Both the position numbers and the translations under genes were made by a program. From CAVSRC01 sp963732845 (GTDB lineage: Bacteria > Pseudomonadota > Alphaproteobacteria > Rhizobiales > Kaistiaceae), in contig CAVTBE010000018.1 of assembly GCA_963732845.1 (NCBI GenBank), positions 124,001 to 188,000 on the forward strand: 64,000 bases of DNA, given 5' to 3'. Under the pieces are notes generated by a model that had not been told where the DNA came from, ran no database searches, and saw only the letters and a list, made by a program, of their open reading frames with translations. Of the stretch, positions 1 to 7,833 are shown in pieces. Numbering within the stretch: the stretch's first letter is position 1; each line of letters begins with the position of its first letter.

Positions 1-109
1 GCGAACTGGCGGTCACGGCAAGGGCAAGGGCAATCAGGTACGGCCAAACGCGCCGCGCAAGCGGCCCCGAACGGCTCATCGGCAAGGGCGCCTCCTCGTT
101 TGCGTCCAT
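1..109 (-). CDS. 5' end of a membrane or exported protein, partial
   Basis: The reverse strand opens with ATG at 109-107 and reads without a stop off the left edge. The roughly 36 visible residues are a short acidic start (MDANEEAPLP), a basic patch (SRSGPLARRVW) and a hydrophobic stretch (PYLIALALAVTAS). That pattern fits an uncleaved membrane anchor or a signal peptide. Too little is present to name a family. The start is uncertain because a second in-frame ATG lies ten codons further in. Confidence 0.4.
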   Translation of the reverse strand, partial: MDANEEAPLPMSRSGPLARRVWPYLIALALAVTASS

Positions 110-344
110 CGACAGGTCTGCGGTCGTCGCCTGCTGTATGCACCGCGCGAGCGGCGCAAGTTCTTACCTTGATTCGGGAAAATCGCCTGCGTCAAGTCGG
201 CAGCGACACAATTGCCTATCGGAATGGCAGTGCCATCGATTTCGGCGACCGCCAGGCGCAGCGGCGGAAGGTGTCGGGTGCCTTGTTGTTATGGAGCCGC
301 TGTTGGGCTATTCAAGCCTCGTATGCGGCCCTCGGCCGCGCGTG

Positions 345-421
<77 letters not shown>

Positions 422-895
422 GATTTACAATTAAATGCAATGGCTTATGCCGCCACCCCGAAGCGCTTCTGCGGCGCATAGCCGCGCGGTCACCACCCGG
501 TCACCACGCAAGCGTGATTTCGGGCTGTTTGGCACGATCGGCGGTGCGGTTGATGCGTCGGCTTGCCTATCCGTGACGCGATTGCGTGCGGCGCGCGCCA
601 GCCTGGATCAGCGGATCAGTGGGCAGCACCAAACCAAGCTCCGTGTTCTCACCGCTCGCCCCAGCTCCTGAGAATACGGAGGGACCAGCACGAACCAAAA
701 TCTTGCCGTTGGATCTCCTGAATGGCATTCAAGAGGTCGTCGGTTCAATTCCGTCTGGCTCCACCATCCCTTCCCCTGAGAGTGCGGTGAGAGGCGGGTA
801 GCGGTTAGGGGACCCGAACGCTACGATATGTTGCTTTGATCGCGGCTAGGAAATAGGTCAGGCGCGGTCCTCCGGCGCGACGGGATTGGCAGCGA
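422..895. other. Gene-free stretch downstream of the tRNA
   Basis: Open frames here are short and overlap one another in different frames, with no convincing start or protein character. The only recognisable element is a tRNA-like 3' end at about 733-766. The stretch separates tRNA-Arg from two orphan genes and looks like the edge of an accessory segment. Confidence 0.4.
733..766 (+). other. tRNA-Ala-like 3'-end remnant (possible old attachment site)
   Basis: The sequence reads like the T arm and acceptor end of a tRNA: GGTCGTCGG, TTCAATT, CCGTC, TGGCTCC, then ACCA. From memory, rhizobial tRNA-Ala ends in a near-identical stretch. There is no matching 5' half upstream, so this is not a functional tRNA. 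Integrative elements that use tRNA 3' ends leave such fragments behind. The identification as Ala is from recall, not from alignment. Confidence 0.45.
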
Positions 896-1333
896 ATGCG
901 CGTAAGATTCTGGTGCTTTCTATGCGCGATTCTCGTGGGCGTGATCTGCATCAGTCCCTCACGCGCGTCAGCATGGGGAATCGAGGGCGCCACCTGCGGC
1001 AAGCTGCAGGACATCTTTGATTTGGTTCAGAGCCGCGGATACGTGTATCTGCCAGCTTTCACGTTGGTCCTGCCGCGAGGAGTTGCCGATCGCTCGGATT
1101 TCGCAATCCTGACGTATGTGCTGGACGGCGATCCATTGCGAGAGCGTGTCAAACGCAGCAATCCGATAATGCCGCATAAAGTCTTGCGGGTGATCCGCAC
1201 CGATGCGGACGCCGTTCACAAAGATGGCTGGGCTTGCATAATGGATGACACGCCGATCAATTCTACTTGGTGGAGTCAGTCTGCCGATGCCATCCGGCAT
1301 GCTGATGAGACGGCCAAGGCGGTCGCGAGGTAG
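896..1333 (+). CDS. Hypothetical exported protein
   Basis: The 145-residue protein has a clear Sec signal peptide: MRVRF, a hydrophobic core over about residues 6-20, and likely cleavage after SRASA. The mature part is small and carries two cysteines (in ATCGKL and WACIMD) that could form a disulfide in the periplasm. I do not recognise the family. The gene lies alone between the tRNA region and the next orphan gene, on the same strand, with a 26-bp gap to it. Confidence 0.55.
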   Translation: MRVRFWCFLCAILVGVICISPSRASAWGIEGATCGKLQDIFDLVQSRGYVYLPAFTLVLPRGVADRSDFAILTYVLDGDPLRERVKRSNPIMPHKVLRVIRTDADAVHKDGWACIMDDTPINSTWWSQSADAIRHADETAKAVAR

Positions 1334-1359
1334 GAACGCGAGCGACCGAGAAGCTCATC

Positions 1360-2019
1360 GTGGACGTTCTGTACTTCCTGAAGGAACGAACCCGGTTCAT
1401 TAGCCGGTTCTACGACCAGGCTCGCGCGCCCTTTGACGAACAGAAGCGGAAGATCGAGGACGAAGAGGAGCCGTTCGTCCCGCCTTACTCGGAGAACGAC
1501 GAGCCGGCCTTTATGGAGGAGTGGGGAGAAGCCGAGACGGCAATCCGCACCTTAGGGCGCGCGTGCGTCTCGATGTTATCCGCGTCTCTTCAAGTGTATC
1601 TCGAGACGTGGCGGCGCGAGCTAAGCCTCGATTGCGGCAAGTTCCGGAGTATTTTCAAGAACAGGGGCTTCCTCAGCGGATATCGCGCCTGCTTCGAGGA
1701 TGCATTGGAGGTTCCGTGGAACAATTGTCCGGCAGACCTCCTGATCATCGAGCAGGTGGTGCAGGCGCGAAACGCCGACCAGCATCCGAAGCGGATCAAC
1801 TCGATGAACGCCAAGCACGACAGGAAACATCGGCAAGCCTATCCCATTCCTTTCTTTGCGAGCGAGTTTGAGAAGGCGTCGCTCACCGTCCACGCCGGCG
1901 CGCAGTGGTGGCTGGGCGTGAATGTCCACGTTGATAGGGACTCGCTGTTCAAAGCAATCGACGAAGTCGAAAAGCTGGCGGGCTGGCTCGACGCGCAGAT
2001 CGCCGCCCGCCGCTTCTGA
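1360..2019 (+). CDS. Hypothetical protein with HEPN-like RNxxxH motif
   Basis: This 219-residue, mostly helical, charged protein has no signal peptide or membrane segment. It starts with GTG. The most telling part is ARNADQH at about residues 132-138. An Arg followed by a polar residue, with a His four residues later, is the hallmark of HEPN-domain RNases. It sits on a predicted helix, as in that superfamily. HEPN proteins often act in toxin-antitoxin or phage-defence systems, but no partner antitoxin is adjacent; an IS3 element follows. The family assignment is inferred from one motif and the fold pattern only. Confidence 0.45.
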   Translation: MDVLYFLKERTRFISRFYDQARAPFDEQKRKIEDEEEPFVPPYSENDEPAFMEEWGEAETAIRTLGRACVSMLSASLQVYLETWRRELSLDCGKFRSIFKNRGFLSGYRACFEDALEVPWNNCPADLLIIEQVVQARNADQHPKRINSMNAKHDRKHRQAYPIPFFASEFEKASLTVHAGAQWWLGVNVHVDRDSLFKAIDEVEKLAGWLDAQIAARRF

Positions 2020-2160
2020 CGCTCAGCGCACCCCAGAACCACTGAAATCTACCATTTTCGCGTGAACTTTATGGCGACATACATTCTTTTGCGTGTAGTC
2101 ACAAACCGCGAAGGAGGTTCGCCGGTTGACCTCATTTTCCACCACGCAAGGCGCTCGCCG

Positions 2161-3141
2161 CTAGGCCGCCTGGCTGTGATGGCGCAAACGGCGGTTCTGG
2201 ATGGTCATTTCCTTGATGCGCTTTCTCCTTTTGATGACGGCCTGATCCCGGCCGAAGTAGACGTCGGCCGGGGTCAGATTGCCGAGGCCCTCGTGGTAGC
2301 GGTGGTGGTTGTAATGCTCGACGAAGGCGCCGATCTGGCGTTCCAGGTCGCCCGGCAGGAAGTAGTTCTCGAGCAGGATGCGGTTCTTGAGCGTCTGGTG
2401 CCAACGCTCGATCTTGCCCTGGGTCTGGGGATGAAGCGGTGCACCCCGGACGTGCTCCATGCCTCGGTCCGTGAGCCAGTCGGCCAGATCGCCGGCGATG
2501 TAGGAGGAGCCGTTGTCGGAGAGCAGCCGCGGCTTGTGGACGACACGGGCCTGATCGCAGCCTGATGCCTTGAGCGCTAGGGTCAGCGTGTCGGTGACGT
2601 CCTCGGCCTTCATGGTTGTGCACAGCTTCCAGGCGACGATGTAGCGCGCGTAGTCGTCGAGGATCGTCGACAGATAGAACCAGCCCCATCCGATGACCTT
2701 GAGATAGGTGAAGTCGGTCTGCCAGAGCTGGTTGGGTGCCGTCGTCTTGTCCTTGAACTCGTCGGCCGCCTTGATGACGATGAAGGCCGGGCTGGTGATC
2801 AGGTCGTGCGCCTTGAGCAGCCGGTAGACCGAGGCTTCCGACACGAAGTAGCCGCGCTCATCGGTGAAGGTCACAGCCAGTTCCCGCGGAGACAGGTCCG
2901 GCTTCTCAAGCGCAAGGTCGACGATCTGCCGGCGCACGTCGTCGGGAATGCGGTTCCAGATCCTGCCTGGCCCGCTGCCGCGGTCCTTGAGCCCGGCCAT
3001 GCCGAAGGCGTGATAGCGATCATACCACCTGTAGAACGTGGTCTTGGCGATGCCGAGCTTGTCCAGGGTGCGACGTGCCGGCAGGTGCGACTGCTCGACC
3101 AGGCGGATGATCTCGAGCTTCTCGGAGGCGGGGTATCTCAT
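2161..3141 (-). CDS. IS3-family transposase OrfB (DDE domain)
   Basis: The 326-residue protein starts with a helix-turn-helix resembling IS3 OrfB leaders (LDKLGIAKTTFYRWYDRY). A retroviral-integrase fold follows with the expected acidic residues: Asp in LWQTDFTYLK, Asp in LLSDNGSSY, and Glu in QGKIERWHQ. Length and motif order are complete, so the gene looks intact. Its ATG overlaps the orfA stop as ATGA. It is probably made mainly as an OrfAB fusion by -1 frameshifting. Confidence 0.9.
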   Translation of the reverse strand: MRYPASEKLEIIRLVEQSHLPARRTLDKLGIAKTTFYRWYDRYHAFGMAGLKDRGSGPGRIWNRIPDDVRRQIVDLALEKPDLSPRELAVTFTDERGYFVSEASVYRLLKAHDLITSPAFIVIKAADEFKDKTTAPNQLWQTDFTYLKVIGWGWFYLSTILDDYARYIVAWKLCTTMKAEDVTDTLTLALKASGCDQARVVHKPRLLSDNGSSYIAGDLADWLTDRGMEHVRGAPLHPQTQGKIERWHQTLKNRILLENYFLPGDLERQIGAFVEHYNHHRYHEGLGNLTPADVYFGRDQAVIKRRKRIKEMTIQNRRLRHHSQAA

Positions 3142-3512
3142 TCGTCGTCGCCCCCATCCGCAAGAGTGCTTTTTTTAAGCAGTCGGTTCTCGAGCGTGAG
3201 GTCCGCGACCAGTTCCTTCATGTCGCGCATCTCGCGGCGCAGCTCCTTCACCTCACCGCTGTTGGCCTGGCGTTCGGTGTCGCCTGCCAGCCGCTTCTTG
3301 CCGGCTTCCAGGAACTCCTTCGACCAGCTGTAGTAGAGGCTCTCGGCAATCCCCTCGCGGCGGCACAGCGCGGCAATCGACTCCTCGCCGCGAAGCCCCG
3401 CCAGCACGATGCGGATCTTCTCCTCGGCAGAATGCTGCTTGCGCGTGCGCCGCCGGATATCCCTGATCGTCCGGTCGGCGGCATTCTTGGCATCAATCGG
3501 GTCCCGTCTCAT
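3138..3512 (-). CDS. IS3-family transposase OrfA
   Basis: This 124-residue protein carries a helix-turn-helix (IAALCRREGIAESLYYSW) and a C-terminal coiled-coil segment (KELRREMRDMKELVADLTLE) typical of IS3 OrfA. It ends four bases into orfB. An A7 run lies 12 codons before its stop. A -1 slip there enters the orfB frame with no intervening stop, giving the full-length transposase expected for the family. Confidence 0.88.
   Translation of the reverse strand: MRRDPIDAKNAADRTIRDIRRRTRKQHSAEEKIRIVLAGLRGEESIAALCRREGIAESLYYSWSKEFLEAGKKRLAGDTERQANSGEVKELRREMRDMKELVADLTLENRLLKKSTLADGGDDE
3170..3176 (-). other. Programmed -1 frameshift slippery site
   Basis: The reverse strand reads CTT AAA AAA AGC in the orfA frame. 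Slipping back one base gives AAA AAG CAC and continues straight into the orfB ATG frame. A-rich slippery heptamers at the orfA/orfB junction are the established mechanism for making IS3 transposase. Confidence 0.7.
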
Positions 3513-3712
3513 CGTCTTCCTCCTGACTGGAAACGATGAGCCGCAAATCCTCCTCTACGCAATCAGCTCAATTGGGCCCGTAGGCGCTGATCCCGGACAC
3601 CTGCATAGCGCGCCATCTATCGCTCCATTCTTCGGCCCCAAATACTCGAAATCGCTTGGCAAATTCGGCATTGCCGCTCGAAGGCAAATAGCTTTCTCAT
3701 GCGGTCGCCGTG

Positions 3713-3988
3713 TCAGTTCTGGTCTTGAATTACCCTCTGAGCGGCAACGTCAGCAGCAAGCCGCAAACCGGCGGTCGGTGTCGCAAATACGGTCACGCCG
3801 TGATCGCGCAATGCTGCCTCGATCTTTTCGAGCGAGCTCGGCGTCGATGTCGGCGCTTTGCTTTCTTTCAATTCCCAACAGCGCGCGGCGCGTTCGTGAA
3901 CGCCGACTGCTTTCGCCAATTGTTTCTGGGTGAGACCCGCGAGGATACGCGCTGCCCGCAATTGCCTCCCGGTGACGATGTTCGACAT
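3713..3988 (-). CDS. XRE-family helix-turn-helix protein
   Basis: The 91-residue protein has a single Cro/CI-type HTH: RQLRAARILAGLTQKQLAKA, then VGVHERAARCWE as the recognition region. A short C-terminal tail could serve for dimerisation. It starts 3 bp downstream of the preceding gene's stop on the same strand, so the two are almost certainly co-transcribed. Such small XRE proteins are common in integrated elements. Its target is not evident. Confidence 0.7.
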   Translation of the reverse strand: MSNIVTGRQLRAARILAGLTQKQLAKAVGVHERAARCWELKESKAPTSTPSSLEKIEAALRDHGVTVFATPTAGLRLAADVAAQRVIQDQN

Positions 3989-3991
3989 GGA

Positions 3992-4585
3992 TCAGCCTCC
4001 GTTCATTTGCCGCTGGAAGGCAATTTGGTTTTTCGCGGTATGCGACTTCCTGGTCGCATCAGATGGCAGATGCTTGGATCGCTCCTCCCGCTCTGGCGCA
4101 CTGATCCCCATTGCCGTCAGCGCGGACACAGCTTTGGCTTGCCGAGCCTCGTACCAAGCGGGCCAGCAGCGCGAATGCAGCCAGACGTGGCCGTTGGGTT
4201 CGGTGCCGAACGGCAGCAGCGGATCGTGGGCGTGTTCCCGATCGCCACATCCGAGACAGCGTCCGGCTGGCGAGCGTTCAGGGTTGTGGTTCAGCCATTC
4301 GACGATGCAGCAGACAAAGGCTTGAACCTCTGCCTCCGCCCGTGGCTGCCTGCCGTCGAACTCGGCAATGCCGGCCCGCTCGTCGAAAAACGCCTGCCAG
4401 TCTTCTGCCGACCAGTTGTCGGCATTGTCCGCGAGGAGGGCGACGATCTCCGCTTTGTGCCGTGAGAGACCGTCCAGCACTGCGGCCGGCGGTGCCGAAG
4501 CTGCTTCCAGCACCAGGTCCTCTCCGTCAATTTCGAGACGCACGCCGGCAGCGTGGGCCGCCTTGAGAGCTCCTATCGCGCTCAT
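3992..4585 (-). CDS. Accessory-element protein with TubC-N-like start and a Cys-rich centre
   Basis: This is a 197-residue protein. Residues 1-55 (LKAAHAAGVRLEIDGEDLVL, then LSRHKAEIVALL) resemble the small TubC N-terminal docking fold also found in many element-borne hypothetical proteins. The middle has CLGCGDREH and later HSRCW, which could bind zinc. Similar proteins occur near primase or integrase genes in rhizobial islands, from general knowledge. The tail is basic and polar. It leads a two-gene unit with the XRE gene. Function is unknown. Confidence 0.55.
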   Translation of the reverse strand: MSAIGALKAAHAAGVRLEIDGEDLVLEAASAPPAAVLDGLSRHKAEIVALLADNADNWSAEDWQAFFDERAGIAEFDGRQPRAEAEVQAFVCCIVEWLNHNPERSPAGRCLGCGDREHAHDPLLPFGTEPNGHVWLHSRCWPAWYEARQAKAVSALTAMGISAPEREERSKHLPSDATRKSHTAKNQIAFQRQMNGG

Positions 4586-4700
4586 ATGCGCTCATATGCG
4601 CCCCCTCCAGCCCAGCCGGCCGTTCTCCGGTGTTGTCGCTGCTTCCGGGCTCGCCGACGCCACAGGGGGCGCGCGGTCCTGAGAAAGCTCCGGGCCGCCT

Positions 4701-6202
4701 TCAGTCGTCGTACAGGCGCGCGTAGAGCTTCTCGTACTCGCTCATGATTCCCTCGTACGCAGCTTCGTGGGCCGGGTCCGGCTCAACGGCGCCCGCGGTG
4801 CCGACCAGCGACGCGGCGGCCGCGGCGAGATCGGGATACGCGCCGATCGTCTTGAGCCCCAGCACGACCCCCCCCAGGTCGCGCTCTCGTCAATGGCCGG
4901 GCGCCACAGCGGCTTGCCCAGGCAGTCGGCCACGATCTCGAGCCAGACCGGGGACTTCAGGATGCCGCCGGTGACGACGAGATCGGGACGCAGGTCGCCA
5001 GCGAGCGTTCGGTAGAGAGCGCGGATGTAGAAGGCGAGCCCCTCGTACAGGGCTCGGGTCAGTTGCGCCGCGCCGTGACTGAAGGAGAGTCCCACGATCC
5101 CGCCGCGCGCCTCCGGGCGGTAGTTCGGGCAGCGCTCCCCTCCGAACAGCGGGAAGAAGCGCAGCCCGGATGCGCCCGGCGCAGCGTGGCCGGCGAGCTC
5201 GTTCATACGATCGAAGACCTGCTCATCCTCGGGCCGAGCGCCCAGAATGTTGTCGGCGAACCACCTGAGCGTGTTGCCGCCGTCGTGGGCGACCGCGCCC
5301 TGCAGCCAGCTGCCATCGGCGAGGTAATAACACCAAGCCTCCGAGCCGCGGACCGTCAGAGGCTCCGCGCGCTTCAATCTCAGGGCGACGGACGTGCCCA
5401 CCGAGAGGCTCATGCGGCCCTCGGCAAGCCCCACGGCGCCCAGATGGGCCAGAGCGCCGTCGGCCGCGCCGACGACTGCCGGCGTGCCTTGACTCAGCCC
5501 CATGGCTGCAGCGTAGCTTGGCTTAAGGCCGCGCACCATGCTTGCCGGCTCGACGCATTCGGAGAAGCGGGCCTCGCCGACGCCCGCGGACGCGAGGAGT
5601 TCGTAGTCCCAGTCGCGTCTCGCGATATTCCAGGCTCCGGTGCCCGAGGCGATGGAGTGGTCCACCACCCGCGTTCCGTAGAGGCGAGACAGGATGTACT
5701 CCTTGATGGAGGCGAAGCGCGCAGTGCGCGCGTAGAGATCCGGAGCCTGGTTCTTGAACCAGAGGATCCTCGAGAGAAAGTACATCGGGTGGAGAGCGCA
5801 GCCTGTCCTCGCCTTCACTTCCTCGTTGTCGAGCCGAGCCCTGAGGAGGGCGTTCTCTTCCACCGAGCGGTGGTCCGCCCAGATGAGGGCCCGGCAGAGC
5901 GGCCGATCCTCAGCGTCGAGGGGCAGGAAACTGTTCCAGATCCCGCCGAAGACGATCGCCTCGACGGAAGAGGTCGCAAGGCCGGCGCGTTTCACGAGCC
6001 TGCCGATAACCTCGACCACGGCCGCGAGAACCTCGTCGGCGTCCTGCTCTGCCCAGTCAGGCCGGGGATAGTAGCAGGCGTACGCCGCGCGCTCCTGCGC
6101 CAGGATCGCCCCCGCGACGGTGCACAGCATTCCCTTCGCGCTCGACGTTCCAATATCGACGGAGATGATGTGGGAATTGCCGCGCGTGGCGTGTTGCATC
6201 AT
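4701..6202 (-). CDS. FGGY-family carbohydrate kinase, frameshifted near the C terminus
   Basis: The protein begins with the actin-like phosphate-binding motif VDIGTSSAKG. It has the expected FGGY landmarks: WADHRS, the GAADGALAHLG and SVGTSVA region, and VVTGGILKSP. Relatives phosphorylate gluconate, xylulose or similar sugars. The normal frame breaks at a C8 run (4868-4875): as written, translation ends out of frame at 4742. Adding one G on the coding strand restores GGVVLGLKTIGAYPDL and a tail ending YARLYDD with a stop at 4701. A GGAGAGGA ribosome site supports the start. The divergent GntR gene probably controls it. Confidence 0.8.
4868..4875 (-). other. Homopolymer (8 G on coding strand) causing frameshift in the FGGY kinase
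   Basis: The coding strand has eight consecutive G after ACCT. Nine G would keep the conserved C terminus in frame. The tract could be a sequencing miscount, a recent mutation or a slippage-prone contingency tract. Confidence 0.6.
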
Positions 6203-6391
6203 CTGCGTGTCCTCTCCCTGCCGCGAAGCAGGAGCAGGAAGAGAATGAGACAGCCGGAGATGATGCGCCGGCCGGCCTCTGGCACCGAAAGCATGGGCGG
6301 CATGGACTGGGTGAGGACCATATGATGCAGCCTGCGATCGTCCCTGCGTTACCCGAACCGCCGCGGCCGCATAATCCGAGCAGCCGGCAAA

Positions 6392-6441
6392 CTGGCATAC
6401 CGTTTTCCAGCTTGGTTCGCTAACATGCTGGCATACCGTTT
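6392..6441. promoter_or_regulatory. Paired CTGGCATACCGTTT operators, candidate GntR sites
   Basis: The 14-base sequence CTGGCATACCGTTT occurs at 6392-6405 and again at 6428-6441, 36 bp apart, which puts the copies on nearly the same helix face. The core GGCATACC is close to the palindrome GGTATACC, a form used by several FCD-type GntR regulators. It lies between the kinase and the divergent GntR gene, where an autoregulated bidirectional control site would be expected. Confidence 0.55.
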
Positions 6442-6553
6442 GTCAACGTAGTACTGTCTCGATCGTTTCGTCTATGCATGGCGCGCCCGGACACTTTCGA
6501 GCGGGCCTTCGGGTCCCTGGCCATGCTCACCCGTGGCGGGAAGGAGGGCGGAT

Positions 6554-7621
6554 TTGATCGATCGCATCAGGTCGGGTTCTGACTCGCTGGTGAGACAGAC
6601 GACCGACACTCTTCGTCAGATGATCGTCGAGGGAACTCTGCACCTCGGCGAAGCGCTCTCCGAGGCAAAGGTGGCGCGATGGCTGGACGTCAGTCGCACC
6701 CCCGTCCGGGAGGCCTTCGCCCGGCTGGAGATCGAAGGACTGGTGGTTTCGGAACCTCAGAGACGAACGCGCGTCTTCATGCTTGGCCCGAAGGACGTCG
6801 ACGATATCTGTGTCGTTCGCGGTTGCCTCGAGAAAAGGGCTCTGACCCTGGCCATGGAGCGCCGTCGAACCGAACTGGCGTCGGCTCTGGCGAAAACAGC
6901 GGATCGCATGACGAAAGCCATACGATCCGAGGACACTTCAGAGTACCTCCGTCTTGACAGCCAATTTCATCAAGCCATTTTCGACCACGCGGACAACATC
7001 TTTCTTTGCGATGCGTATCAGACGATCGCTGCGAAGCTGGCGGCGCTGCGAACCCGCCTTGCTTTGCATCTCGACTACTTGCGGAAGGGATACGCCGAGC
7101 ATCTGCACTTGAGCGAGTTGATTGCATCCCGCAACGTCGAGGGCGCCCTGGATGTTCTCGAAGAACACATCTCCCGACAGGAAGACTCCTTCTGGCGCCT
7201 GAACGATGGATTGGGCGACATCGAGACGCGGCGGACGCGGCAGCGGCCCTGTGATGCCGAAGCAGCGCTGACGAGAGACGCTCCGTCACAGACAGACAGA
7301 CGGAAATGGGCTCCCAAGGCTGCCTTTTCAGCTGTTCCAGGCAACAAGGGTCGGACCGGGAAGCGTGTAGACGAAAATAGCGCGAAAACGAAATCGATAG
7401 ACGAAAATAAAGCGGTAAATTCCGTAGACGAAAAACGTCGCGGGCGACCGCGTGTTCACGCCGACGCCGCCGCCCGAAAACGCCTATGGGCGGCGCGCGA
7501 GCGGGAAAAGAAGAGAACCCAGCGGCTGATCCTGGGCCAACCATTGCCCAAGCGGGGCAGGCCGCACAAGGCCACCAAACATGGCGCGCACCCGAGCGCC
7601 GGCGCTGACGGCAAGAATTGA
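6554..7621 (+). CDS. GntR/FCD transcriptional regulator with AT-hook tail
   Basis: The N-terminal winged helix (residues about 13-70: EAKVARWLDVSRTPVREAF) and an FCD ligand domain (about 85-215, with the DSQFHQAIF helix) are standard. The protein then runs on for about 120 residues. That tail holds three VDEN/IDEN/VDEK repeats at about 272-295, an AT-hook-like RRGRPRVHAD near 295-304, a KR-rich helix, and a second KRGRPHK near 333. I chose TTG at 6554 because AAGGAGGG sits just ahead; a GTG at 6533 is possible. It is divergent from the FGGY kinase and probably represses it. The tail is unusual for the family. Confidence 0.8.
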   Translation: MIDRIRSGSDSLVRQTTDTLRQMIVEGTLHLGEALSEAKVARWLDVSRTPVREAFARLEIEGLVVSEPQRRTRVFMLGPKDVDDICVVRGCLEKRALTLAMERRRTELASALAKTADRMTKAIRSEDTSEYLRLDSQFHQAIFDHADNIFLCDAYQTIAAKLAALRTRLALHLDYLRKGYAEHLHLSELIASRNVEGALDVLEEHISRQEDSFWRLNDGLGDIETRRTRQRPCDAEAALTRDAPSQTDRRKWAPKAAFSAVPGNKGRTGKRVDENSAKTKSIDENKAVNSVDEKRRGRPRVHADAAARKRLWAAREREKKRTQRLILGQPLPKRGRPHKATKHGAHPSAGADGKN

Positions 7622-7833
7622 CCGAACGCGCGATGCGGCGCGCGCCCGTGTCCGGATCGACTGCGCCGTTTTCGTGAAAGGTGACTCGCCCTCGGCGCGG
7701 TGCGCAAAGATGCCGAGCGCGCGGCGCCGCACCCCGTCAGCCCACCCGGCATCGGGCGCGCCATGAGACCCCGCACGGCCCGTGCGATCCCGTTGAACCG
7801 GCCGGGAACACACCCTGGATTCGCGCCTGTTCC

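Larger units (their letters stand above)
2094..3570 (-). mobile_element. IS3-family insertion sequence
   Basis: The element contains overlapping orfA and orfB on the reverse strand with an A7 frameshift site between them. Its outer parts are related as imperfect inverted repeats: each side has a GGAGG-containing block followed by a TTTCC or TTTTCC motif before the coding region. I set the ends at outward TG dinucleotides. They are approximate, and I could not find a convincing target-site duplication, so either edge may be off by several bases. Confidence 0.7.

Noticed and set aside
2085..3575. Exact target-site duplication for the IS3 element
   Set aside because: Three- to five-base flanks at the likely ends do not match under any boundary I tried, so none is claimed.
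4744..6325. Long rightward open frames opposite the FGGY kinase
   Set aside because: They are antisense shadows in GC-rich DNA; residues are Arg/Ala/Gly-rich with no domain, and the kinase frame on the other strand is clear.
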